Under the pieces are notes generated by a model, which saw only the letters and a list, made by a program, of their open reading frames with translations, had not been told where the DNA came from and did no database searches. This document shows, piece by piece, positions 51,285-63,376 of a stretch of DNA of 64,000 nt (positions within the stretch are counted from its first letter, which is position 1; each line of letters opens with the position of its first letter). This DNA comes from Mercurialis annua (Eukaryota > Streptophyta > Magnoliopsida > Malpighiales > Euphorbiaceae), in contig NC_065571.1 in assembly GCF_937616625.2 (NCBI RefSeq), forward strand, positions 22,952,201 through 23,016,200, read 5' to 3'. Position numbers and translations under genes: made by a program.

Positions 51285-54015
51285 TGTCACAACCCAATTT
51301 CATGGATCGCGACCGGCGCTAGGGTATGGGTATGGTCGTACCAAAACCCGTAGCAAGCCTCGCGGATAACCTTAAATACAAATAAACCTGCAAGAAAATC
51401 AATGCTCGGGGGCAACCGAGACTCCAACCTAAGTCTAGCAGTTTATATAACAACTTAAGTAATAACTTAAATATCTGAAATACTCGGCTAAAACCCGAGA
51501 CTCAACAGCCTTCCTTATATATAACGATATAAACCAAAGTATAACATGCCAAGATTAATAACAAAACAATCGGACCAATCCGACAACTAACATAAGATAT
51601 CCATAACAAATAAACTAGCTCTACTGCGGTCTACGAGTTTAAAACAGTTGACTAGTTTAAACAGCATAAAAACCTCAGAGGAATCAAAGAATCGGAGATC
51701 GACCAACTCTCTCAAATCATAACCCTGGAAAAATTTGGAAAACAACAGGGTCATATATACTGAGATGAGTTCATAATGCTGTTTACATTTATTAAGTTTA
51801 AAACCCTTAAAACCAAATCCTTTTAATACTTATATACTTATATACTTGATTATGGAATACAGTATTGAAATGAAATCCCAAAGTATATGTATATATCCCA
51901 AAGTATAATTCAAAGTGGATGGGAATAAATCCTGATCGAATCCCAAAGTAGGCCAGACATTGGTCAGCCAATCCCAAAGTACTTACCGGTGCACGCAGTC
52001 TCGATACAAGCCAATCGAGTAGCTCGTTTCAATCCAGATCCATAATCCTTAAAACAGTTCGCAAACAGTTGTAATACTAAAATAATTTGCGGTGCTTAAT
52101 AAAGCGGTAAATAACACTACAAACTCACTGCTTGCTTATCCACGTGATAATCTTGGCAAACAGCTAACCCTGCGTAGACTCCGAAGAACGAGCAGTCGGC
52201 GAGTCTAAAACAAGGTATAAGTTAAAAGCACATCAACCCCTAACTCTAAGAATACTAGACACCACATATGACTAGTATCTCAAAAAACAACCAAGGTACA
52301 AGCCAAAGTAAATGCCACAGCATAGCATTCATACATATACAATCCATATACAAAGTAATACCAAAGTATACAAACAAGTTAAGCATAATTGAGTTCCCCT
52401 TTGAAAACATAATCTGGAAGCTTATATAACTTGAAAACCTTAAAACCAAGTGAAATCCCAAAGTAGTGAATTATCCTTCAAGCTTAATCTCACATGTCGG
52501 ACGACCCAAGTCTATCCCGACCCAAAGATACCAAAGTAAACCAAAGTATGAATCCGGAACCTTTAAATCAAAACATTGCTCATTTGAAAATATGGAACTC
52601 AACCTACCTTAACAATAGAGATGCACATTTACAACAAACCCAAAGCTAGCCACACTTGGCCAAAACACCCAAAGAAGACACAAGCATGTCACAACACTTA
52701 AATAGGTTCTAAATATGCATATGAGTTCATCAACTCAGATCTGAAAATAGAGAAACCAAATCAACCATTTACATGGCATAATAATTCCACCTTAAATATT
52801 AACAACTTGAAATCAAGCCAATGATATTTAAACAATGTCAACATGTTACAAACATCTAGAACATCCTTAGAATCACTTATGGGCAGCCACTTATGTCTTG
52901 AATAACAATCAAGTCAAAACAAGTTGAATACATGCATTACGAATCCAAAAACCAACCTTAAATCTATTAAAATTAGCCCAAACAACATCAAGTTGAATTC
53001 ATTAACTTATAACAGCCCTAAGTATGGATTTCCAGCAGTATAAGATCAACCAAAACAGTAATCAAACATGACGAGATCGTACCAAGGACCTAGCATTCAA
53101 TTCCATCAATCTATAATATAACTCTAGAGTGTATTTCAATCACAACACATACTAGAATCATCCTAACATACAACTCAGATTTAACATAATGAAAACATTA
53201 GGTAATCATAATAACAACACACCAACGAATCTAGAACGCGATAAATACGATATGGCGCAAGAATGGTACATACCCGATGTGACACAATGGAATGAATCAA
53301 AGAACAAATGAGATCATATTAGAGGTGATTTTCAATTACCCTAGTCGTTGGAAATCAGAGATAAACAAGTAAGGAATCGATTAAAAAGAAAGGAGCATGA
53401 ATGAACCATGAACGAAGTGTGAGAATTACTTACCAAGCGTTAAAATTGAGAGGAAAGGAAACCAAGGATCAATCTCATAGTGTTTTTATGATTTGGATTT
53501 GGCTAGGGTTTGTAAAACGTGAATGAGAGCGTTTAAAATCAGAAAAGGGGTCTATTTATAAGCTCCGAATCAAAGTTACAGGTGAGGGTGCGATGGGAGG
53601 CGCGATGCGAGGCGCGTTCGTCCCATTGCGCCTTCACAGGCGCAGACAAATAGCCTGGGGCGCGTTGCGAGGCGCGATGGGCAATCGCGCTCTCCAACGC
53701 GCCTCAAATTTTGATCCAATGGTCAGCTCTGTCTCTTGCACAACATATCCAAAGATGAGCTCGATCCAACGGTTAAATTGGGAGTTATGGATGTTTTATC
53801 AAAACATGTCAGATTCAAAAGGCATACGAACAAATCATCGATTATAATCCGGATACAAATCAATTTCTATCAAAAACCCACACGAAACATGTGACGCATA
53901 TAAGATACAAATCAAACCCCAAAGTAAATGTCACACTTGCTATTTCCACCATAAATGATCTGGAACCAAGTCGGAAACACGACGAAACCATGACGGAAAA
54001 ACACGGGATATTACA
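51285..54015 (-). repeat. Middle LTR of the tandem array, chimeric
   Basis: 2,731 bp. From 51285 to about 52150 it carries the variants of the right LTR: CTACTGCGG, CTCAGAGG, AACAGGGTCAT, the 36-bp segment with GGGAATAAATCCTGATCG, and CCACGTGATA. From about 52350 to the end it carries those of the left LTR: AATACCAAAGTATACAAAC, CCAAGTGAAATCCCAAAG, ATCCCGACC and AATATGGAAC. The switch marks a crossover between LTRs. One site near 52412 (AATCTGG) does not fit and may be a later mutation. Confidence 0.85.
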
Positions 54016-57000
54016 ATCTCCCCAACTTATATAAAATTCGTCCTCGAATTTAAAACAACAAAACTAAGCACAAACACATATAAACGCACCAAAGTAAATC
54101 ACATAACATATACCCAATGTACTAACATAACATCGAATATACGAAGCAACGCTAAACCCAATGTAACCAAGAATGAAAGATAATAATTCTACATAACGGA
54201 CTTTGTTCCCTAAGTATATTCCCCAACTATAACCGAAAATAATAATAATTGAAACCATAGGAATACCTCCACTAATCACTATACGCACTTGCGTAACCGG
54301 AACACGAAAGTTGTAACTCGAATGATAACTCAAATCACCCCTTACATAAAACAACAACGCAAATATTCACACCGCGCAGGCGCAAAATTTAAAACTTGAC
54401 AGTTCAGAGATCCAAACTATTATTTGATTAAACAAAAAAAAACTTCCAAGATTATTCAACAATAAACATTAAGCATCTCACAAGGGCGGTTACCAAAAGT
54501 CGCTCGAGTTCCAATAGCTATCATAACAACCTTAACAAGGTGCAAGGACAAGCCCGAAACTCAAATCGTAATTCTTATAATACAAAATTCTAACTCTTCA
54601 AATGGAAACCTTGAATCCCCATTAATAACATCATGCAACCCTCGCCACCTACTTAGCATCTCTACACTTATCATCTCATATCGAAGCATATAATTAACTC
54701 GTTACATCAAACGAACGATCTAGTCCATAAACAATTAGATAAAGTTCTTGCCAAATTATATATTAGCCAACTTAAACATCAAGAGAATCGAGCTGTACAC
54801 CCGAAAAGGACTAAGCTCGACAAGACCATCAACCTTAACGAATCCAAAAACACGTACGCACATACTGACATTCCAAAGGATATATAACTTTAACTAATGA
54901 TAAAAAAATCTCCAAGATACATACAAACCGACTCATTCAAAAAGATTCTTCCACTCATACCATAAGAAAGCATACAGCCCGAAGTTACCCAAGGTAATTG
55001 ACCACCCACTTACATCCTAACTATATTTCATAGACTTAATTTTTATTTCACACACAAAAGGTTCAATATCTGAATAAAGCGATATCCAAACTTTCAAAAA
55101 CAGCAATTCACAATTAACAATATCGACCAACCAACCTTTATTGTCAAAACCCACTCATCACGATCCTCGAATCTGCTAACTCATAAATCCGAAACAAACT
55201 CAAATTATCAAATCAATTCACCAAATGTAACTGTAACCTTATATTCAAGAGATCACCTAGATCAAATCCACTAGTACTCGGGTCATTTATGCTCAAAATC
55301 ACATTTATAGGAAAATAAAATTTCCAAAATACAAAATATTATATATTAATATAATCCACCTCTTCATAAAAGACATTAACCTCTTAAATTTCATTTCGTT
55401 TCCAAACTGAAAATAAATAATCTGTTAGGAAAAACCTCCAGTTTCATAATGCATCAAAATACTAAAATACTTTCTTTTTGAATTCGTAATTTAAACCTTA
55501 CCTTTTTAAATAAATTTACAATGTTATGAAATCGTTTAGCTGACAAAATTTTATTATCCTCTTTAAAATTAAATTATCCTTTTTAAAATTAACCTTGATA
55601 AAATATCCTCACTTTCTCAAAAAGGAAAAATCTTGCAAATAAGCATCCCTTCGTTTATAAAAAAATAATTATATTGATATAGCAAAACTTTTTGGACACA
55701 ATTCGAATCTGTAAAAGACAAAATTTCTTTTAAAATTTTAAGTGTAAACACACATGTGGAGCATAACCAAATTACTCAATCCAACAACCCTCAAAGCATA
55801 AATTGGAAGCTAACACGTAAGCCTTCCGAACCGATCTCAAAATCCTATCATACTTAAAACAAAAATAACTCAAGTGCAATCATATATTCATTCTTACTCC
55901 CTACGAAGCCCAAAATTTCTGATATTATAGACCAATCACTCCTGACATATGCGTCCTCAATTCACCACCATCATCATAGAGTATTTGTCTAGCTACTTTT
56001 CGGTAAAATTTCAAACCATTTGAAATCTATCAATTTTATAAATAAATTTATCCCAAGGTGACTCGCGAGTTCTTTTTAAAACATTTTTCTCAAAAACACT
56101 TTATTGCCAAAATCCACTTTACATAATTGTGCGCCAGGGTGATGACACCTCTCATCCCCAAAGAGTTGCATCCAACTCTAATCATTTCTATGCACGTGAT
56201 GCATGTACTATTATGCATGTATCAATTTTTAATTTCTCTTTTATTTAGTGAACATACTAAGTGCTCAATGCAATTTCCTATTCGTGATATTCAAAATGCA
56301 TGTGCATGATATGTCTAGCCACAATTACGTGATAAAAATATTTCAAACACTTTAACTAATCAACATTTGAAATCAATTTCTCGATAAAACATTTGCTAGA
56401 CATTAGACTTTGTGAGACATGCACTCGATAACCTCAAAATATTCCTCTAACTCCATACTTACAATCTACCAAGTCATACGATACCACAATAACAAATCAA
56501 AACGATAACTCCACTAAAATTCATAAGTATAAAATAATATTCTATAAAACTCCAAACAAATCGAAACTTAAGTCAAGGAAAACAATACATCACATACGTT
56601 TCTACAACACTTACCACCCGTTCCCGCATTTACATCGATCAACCCTGAAGAAAAACACTAGTGTATTAATACACTGATATATCTCCTCGAGTTAGAATTT
56701 CCAATATCCTTATATAGGATAAACATAAACCACCAACCATTCCAAGGAAATAATTCCATCAATCTCCTCGATATCAAAATTCAAAGATCTCGATCCACAA
56801 ACAAAACACCAAACCCAGCGTCACCCAAACCGAAACTAAAGCAAAACAGGGTCTAAGCGAAGGTTCGACTCACTATCAAACCAGACATCAAGGTAAGCCA
56901 AAAAGAACCGCGTGAAATAATTTACCTCACGTGCTTCTCCGCACGAAGAGACAAAACAAAAACAATCAACATAGTCCAACCAAACTTGCGAGGTATACAA

Positions 57001-58570
57001 ATTAAATTAAAATCAAAAGATTGTGATTTCTACAAATCATAAACCACCCAAGCATGCCATTAACCACAATTAACCCAACGTACTTAAAAGATAAAATTAA
57101 GACATGCTGCAACCAACTTTGAATTTTCGTAACAAAATCAACCTGTAATATATAACTTTTCAAGAGTACGCTTCAAAATTCATTATTGAAATTAAAGTCA
57201 ACCATAAAACTTCCAAATTTGTAATTGATCCCCATAGTTAAAACAATCTCGATTATCCGGAAATTTTTTTCTTATAATTCAATTGTTTTAAAAATAATTC
57301 TCAAAGTATCTCAATCATAAACCATTGAGTTAGCCGAGTCATTACAACTACCAAGCTCAACTCCTAAACTTGGGTGACCCAAGTCAAATCCAAACAACCT
57401 TTTGTAAAACGCATTCAAAACAATTGTAAATCCGAAAAAATGCCCTTAAATAAAATCTCAATCTTTTCTCAAAAATAGGAGCTCAACGTAATCCAAGCAT
57501 CAAACAGCAATTCAAAAATTTAAGTGAGAAAACCCTTTATCACAAACAACCATTCCGAGAAACAAATACTCTCGCCAAACATAATATACCAAAACATATA
57601 ACCAAAGACACCTCCAATGTACACAAACCAAAACATGGTAAGACCATTGAAGTCATAATAAATTATCAAGGTCATATTCCATCATTTAAATAATATTACT
57701 TTGAAAATAATTGTTGGTCAACCCAATCCAACTGTAAAATTCTGATATATGAGAAACTCCATTTACCGGCAAATTATCCAAAATCAAACTTTTAAAGTAT
57801 TATGACTACGCCGCTCATCCGGTTCTCGTGTCAAAACACTAATCAAATTAAAATAATTTTCTCAATAAAACCATAATACCAACGTGTAGTCAAACAACGT
57901 ATAGCCACAAAACATGCTTAATAATTTAATCACCAAATATCCTTTAAAAGCAAAACAAGGCCAACGCCTAATGTATCCTCTTATGTGCCGACATATATGG
58001 CAACCAACAAATACGGCCCAACCCAAAGTGTACTCACCAAAAAGGTAAGAGCATCCAATATAATTATAATCATCCAATCATGAACACCAACAAGTAATCA
58101 CCCAAGGTAAATACCGTATAAGGCACAAGAGCCAATAAAACACAACCCGAAATAAATATCATATAAGGCACAACAGCCAACAAAACAACAACCGAAGTAA
58201 ATATCATATAAGGCACAACAGCCAACAAAGCATCACCCGAAGTAAACACCATATAAGGCACAACAGGCCACAAAACATCACCCAAAGTATATCTCATATA
58301 TGGCTTAACAGCCAACAAACCACCCAATATTGCATGAGCAATAAACAATCCAAAGTAAGGCATCAGCAACACATAAGACCGACACTCAACATTCCTATAG
58401 ATGAAGATAGAAAGTTTTGAAAACAAAAGATGACGTTTCAAAAGACAAGACTTGAATCCTAATTCCGCATTAGATCTTATGACACAACAACAACTTAACA
58501 TGCCTTACAGCAATAAGCACATAGCATATAAAATGGCCTTGGTTTGAAACCAAAGCTCTGATACCAACTT
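54016..58570 (-). mobile_element. Second internal region of the tandem array, non-coding
   Basis: Near-identical to 46731-51284, with only scattered single-base differences. Polypurine tract 54016-54027; primer site 58555-58566; conserved blocks 56118-56207, 56395-56440 and 58410-58470; minisatellite 58111-58315. The close match shows the duplication is much younger than the split between the outer LTRs. Confidence 0.88.
58555..58566 (-). promoter_or_regulatory. Primer binding site, second internal copy
   Basis: Minus strand TGGTATCAGAGC, followed by the same palindrome as in the first copy. Confidence 0.92.
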
Positions 58571-61290
58571 TGTCACAACCCAATTTCATGGATCGCGACC
58601 GGCGCTAGGGTATGGGTATGGTCGTACCAAAACCCGTAGCAAGCCTCGCGGATAACCTTAAATACAAATAAACCTGCAAGAAAATCAATGCTCGGGGGCA
58701 ACCGAGACTCCAACCTAAGTCTAGCAGTTTATATAACAACTTAAGTAATAACTTAAATATCTGAAATACTCGGCTAAAACCCGAGACTCAACAGCCTTCC
58801 TTATATATAACGATATAAACCAAAGTATAACATGCCAAGGTTAATAACAAAACAATCGGACCAATCCGACAACTAACATAAGATATCCATAACAAATAAA
58901 CTAGCTCTACTGCGGTCTACGAGCTTAAAACAGTTGACTAGTTTAAACAGCATAAAAACCTCAGAGGAATCAAAGAATCGGAGATCGACCAACTCTCTCA
59001 AATCATAACCCTGGAAAAATTTGGAAAACAACAGGGTCATATATACTGAGATGAGTTCATAATGCTATTTACATTTATTAAGTTTAAAACCCTTAAAACC
59101 AAATCCTTTTAATACTTATATACTTATATACTTGATTATGGAATACAGTATTGAAATGAAATCCCAAAGTATATGTATATATCCCAATGTATAATTCAAA
59201 GTAGATGGGAATAAATCCTGATCGAATCCCAAAGTAGGCCAGACATTAGTCAGCCAATCCCAAAGTACTTACCGGTGAACGCAGTCTCGATACAAGCCAA
59301 TCGAGTAGCTCGTTTCAATCCAGATCCATAATCCTTAAAACAGTTCGCAAACAGTTGTAATACTAAAATAATTTGCGGTGCTTAATAAAGCGGTAAATAA
59401 CACTACAAACTCACTGCTTGCTTATCCACGTGATAATCTTGGCAAACAGCTAACCCTGCGTAGACTCCGAAGCACAAGCAGTCGGCGAGTCTAAAACAAG
59501 GTATAAGTTAAAAGCACATCAACCCCTAACTCTAAGAATACTAGACACCACATAGGACTAGTATCTCAAACAACAACCAAGGTACAAGCCAAAGTAAATG
59601 CCACAGCATAGCATTCATACATATACAATCCATATCCAAAGTAATTCCAAAGTATACCAACAAGTTAAGCATAATTGAGGTCCCCTTTGAAAACATAATC
59701 TGGAAGCTTATATAACTTGAAAACCTTAAAACCATGTGAAATCCCAATGTAGTGAATTAGCCTTCAAGCTTAATCTCACATGTCGGACGACCCAAGTCTA
59801 TCTCGACCCAAAGATACCAAAGTAAACCAAAGTATGAATCCGGAACCTTTAAATCAAAACATTGCTCATTTGAAAATACGGAACTCAACCTAACTTAACA
59901 ACAAAGATGCACATTTACACCAAACCCAAAGCTAGCCACACTTGGCCAAAACACCCAAAGAAGACACAAGCGTGTCACAACACTTAAATAGGTTCTAAAT
60001 ATGCATATGAGTTCATCAACTCAGATCTGAAAATAGAGAAGCCAAATCAACCATTTACATGGCATAATAATTCCACCTTATATATTAACAACATGAAATC
60101 AAGCCAATTATATTTAAACAATGCCAACATGTTACAAACATCTAAAACATCCTTAGAATCACTTATGGGCAGCCACTTATGTCTTGAACAACAATCAAGT
60201 CAAAACAAGTTGAATACATGCATTACGAATCCAAAAACCAACCTTAAATCTATTAAAATTGGCCCAAACAACATCAAGTTGAATTCATTAACCTATAACA
60301 GCCCTAAGTATGGATTTCCAGCAATATAACATCAACCAAAACAGTAATCATACATGAAGAGATCGTACCAAGGACCTAGCACTCAATTCCATCAATCTAT
60401 AATGTAACTCTAGAGTGTATTTCAATCACAACACATACTAGAATCATCCTAAGATACAACTCAGATTTAACATAATGAAAACAATAGGTAATCAAAATAA
60501 CAACACACCAACGAATCTAGAACGCGATAAATACGATATGGCACAAGAATAGTACATACCCGATGTGAGACAATGGAATGAATCAAAGAACAAAAGAGAT
60601 CATATTAGAGGTGATTTTCAATTACCCAAGTTGCTGGAAATCTAAGATAAACAAGTAAGGAATCGATTAAAAAGAAAGGAATATGAATGAACCACGAACG
60701 GAGTGTGAGAATTACTTACCAAGCGTTAAAATTGAGAGGAAAGGAAACCAAGGATCAATCTCATAGTGTTTTTATGATTTGGGTATGGCTAGAGTTTGTA
60801 AAACATGAATGAGAGCGTTTAAAATCAGAAAAGGGGTCTATTTATAAGCTCCGAATCAAAGTTACAGGTGAGGGCGCTATGCGAGGCGCGCTCGTCCTAT
60901 CGCGCCTTCACAGGAACACACAAATAGCCTGGGGCGCGTTGCGAGGCGCGATGGCCCATCGCACCCTCCAACGCGTCTCAAAGTTTGATCCAACGGTCAA
61001 CTTTGTCTCTTGCACAATATCTCAAAAGATGAGCTCGATCCAACGGTTAAATTGGGAGTTATGGATGTTTTATCAAAACATGTCAGATTCAAAAGGCACA
61101 CGAACACATCATCGATTATAATCTGGATACAAATCAAATTGCTATCAAAAACCTACACGAAACATGTGACGCATATAAGATACAAATCGAACCCCAAAGT
61201 AAATGTCACACTTGATATTTTCACCATAAACGATCTGGAACCAAGTCGGAAACACGACAAAACCATGACGGAAAAACACGGGATATTGCA
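58571..61290 (-). repeat. Right (5') LTR of the tandem array
   Basis: 2,720 bp and the most divergent of the three, with private variants such as ACCATGTGAAATCCCAATG (59732), ATCTCGACC and the terminal TATTGCA at 61284-61290. TATA box at 60837-60848 (minus). Promoter array at 60869-60981. For an element read on the minus strand this is the promoter-bearing 5' LTR. Confidence 0.88.
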
Positions 61291-61295
61291 CAGTA

Positions 61296-61911
61296 TCTAG
61301 TGGGTTGGACCCACCAGTGAGTTGGACTCACAACTTTATATTAATGATTGGGTTGCTTGATTGATGATTAGTATGTTTGAGGATTAAGGTTTCAATCGGA
61401 TCTCGTACTTGGCTGCATACGACTGAGTATCGTTTTATGTTTTATTTGAATACTTATTAGTAAATGTATGAACTCACTCAGTATATCCCCATATACTGAC
61501 CCCTCACAGATTTCCTTTCAGGATAAAAGACGCTTTGAAGCAACGGACTTCTATCATACTTCCAGAAGTCTGTATTTTTGAAAGTATGTAAAGAAACAAT
61601 ACTTTACTCCTAGAGCTGCAGTAGATAAGTGTTTTGCAAGTCAACTTGTAATGTATAGTTTTCTGTAAATATAACTTTAATGTTTTAAAGTTATTAAATG
61701 TTTTACGCTAGCTGCGTTTTGATATTTGAGATTTCCAGAGGATGTGTATGCCTGGCATGTATGATTCTGCATGACACGTGTTTATGTATGTCATGCATGA
61801 CGTTTATGTTTCGAGAAAAATTATTTTACGTTTTTAGGCTTGCTACGGGTTTCGGAGCAACCACTCCCATTCCCTAGCGCCGGTCTCGACCAATCAGATT
61901 GGGTCGTGACA
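61296..61911 (+). mobile_element. Solo LTR of the second gypsy family, right part
   Basis: Continues the LTR broken at 44036 and ends GCTTGCTACGGGTTTCGG...GGGTCGTGACA, the usual gypsy-type LTR tail. The outer target copy GTTTC follows at 61912-61916. Confidence 0.85.
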
Positions 61912-62986
61912 GTTTCATAACGTTTTAAACGTTTGGCTTCAATCGCTAAAAAGGTGAAACGTTTAAATTTGTTTCATAATGTTTGTAAACGTTTGGCATA
62001 AATCGCTAAAAAGGTGAAACGTTTGGATTTGTTTCGAAACGCTTTAAACGTTCGGCTTAAATCGCTAAAATTGGGAAACGTTTAAATTTGTTTCGTAACG
62101 TTTGTAAACGCTTGGCATAAATCACTAAAGAGGAGAAACGTTTGGATTTGTTTCGTAAGGTTTTAAATGTCTGGCTTATATCGCTAAATAGGGGAAACGT
62201 TTGGATTTGTTTGGTAATGTTTGTAAACGTTTGGCTTAAATTGATAAAAAGGTGAAACGCTTGGATTTGTTTCGTAATGTTAGTAAACGTTCAGCTTATA
62301 TCGCTAAAATGGTGAAACGTTTGGATATGTTTTGTAACATTTGTAAACGTTTGGATTAAATTGCTAAAAAGGTGATACGCTTGGTTTTGTTTCTTAACAT
62401 TCGTAATCGTTTGGCTTAAATTTCTATAAAGGTGAAACACTTGGATTTGTTTCGTAACGTTTGTAAACGTTTGGCTTTGTTTCATAATGTTTGTAAATGT
62501 TTGGCTTAAATCGCTAAAAAGGAGAAACGTTTGAATTTGCTTCGTAACTTTTTAAATGTTTGGATTTGTTTCGAAACATTTTGAATTGTTTCGTATCGTT
62601 TGTAAATGTTTGGCTTATACTGTTAAAAATGTGAAAGGCTTGGATTTGTTTCGAAACATTGGTAAACGTTTGGCTTAAATTGCTAAAAAGGTGAAATATT
62701 TGGATTTGTTTCATAACCTTTGTAAACGTTTGGCTTGAATCGCTAAAAAGATGAAACATTGGATTTTTTTTCGTAACGTTTGTAAACGTTTGGCTTAAAT
62801 AGATAAAAAGGTGAAATGTATAGATTTGTTTCGTAGCGTTTATAAATGTTTAGCTTAAATTTCCAAAAAGGGGAAACACATGGATTTGTTTCGTAACTTT
62901 TGTAAACGTTTGGCCTAAATTGCTAAAAAGGTGAAACACTTGGATTTGTTTTGTAATGTTTGTAAACGTTTGGCTTAAATTGCTAA
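61912..62986 (-). repeat. 60-bp satellite, - orientation
   Basis: About 18 monomers in the orientation found left of the solo LTR, some shortened (for example 62030-62050 and 62550-62590). It ends with AATTGCTAA, the duplicated target of a MITE. Confidence 0.95.
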
Positions 62987-63367
62987 GGCTTAATTACTTA
63001 AAAACCACCCACCTTGAACTTTTTTTTCGTTTATACCCTGATCTAGGAAAAATTTCATTTATACCCTGACATATGTGTTTATGTTTCACCTCTACCCGAG
63101 GCACTAAATTAACCTCTTTTCATTTAAAAAAAAATATAAAATAGTCATTCATTTAGAGAAAAATTCATTTCTAATTACACTCTAATTAGCTTAGGTTAAA
63201 AATGAAGAACTATTTTAAACTTTTTTCTTATTGAAAAGAGGTTAATTTAGTGTCTCGGGGTAGAGGTGAAACATAAATACATACGTCAGGGTATAAATGA
63301 ATTTTTTCCTAGGTCAGGGTATAAATGAAAAAAAATTCAAGGTGTGTGGTTTTTGAGTAATTAAGCC
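62987..63367. mobile_element. Mutator-type MITE in the satellite, 381 bp
   Basis: Terminal inverted repeats of about 130 bp begin GGCTTAATTACTTAAAAACC and end GGTTTTTGAGTAATTAAGCC. A perfect 9-bp duplication of satellite sequence, AATTGCTAA, flanks it at 62978-62986 and 63368-63376. No coding capacity. The family differs from the MITE at 22268. Confidence 0.93.
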
Positions 63368-63376
63368 AATTGCTAA

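Larger units (their letters stand above)
44037..61290 (-). mobile_element. Tandem LARD-like array LTR-internal-LTR-internal-LTR
   Basis: A minus-strand structure of 17,254 bp: LTR 44037-46730, internal 46731-51284, LTR 51285-54015, internal 54016-58570, LTR 58571-61290. Each internal region has its own primer site and polypurine tract. The two internal regions are 4,554 and 4,555 bp and differ at well under 1% of sites by eye. The array sits in the solo LTR with flanks CTGTA (44032-44036) and CAGTA (61291-61295), a 5-bp duplication with one mismatch, so it began as one insertion and was duplicated later. It is related to the element at 31325-41454 but is a separate subfamily. No gag-pol frame is present. 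Confidence 0.93.

Noticed and set aside
44037..61290. Two independent retrotransposon insertions side by side
   Set aside because: There is no target duplication between the copies, the middle LTR is shared and chimeric, and one target pair flanks the whole array.
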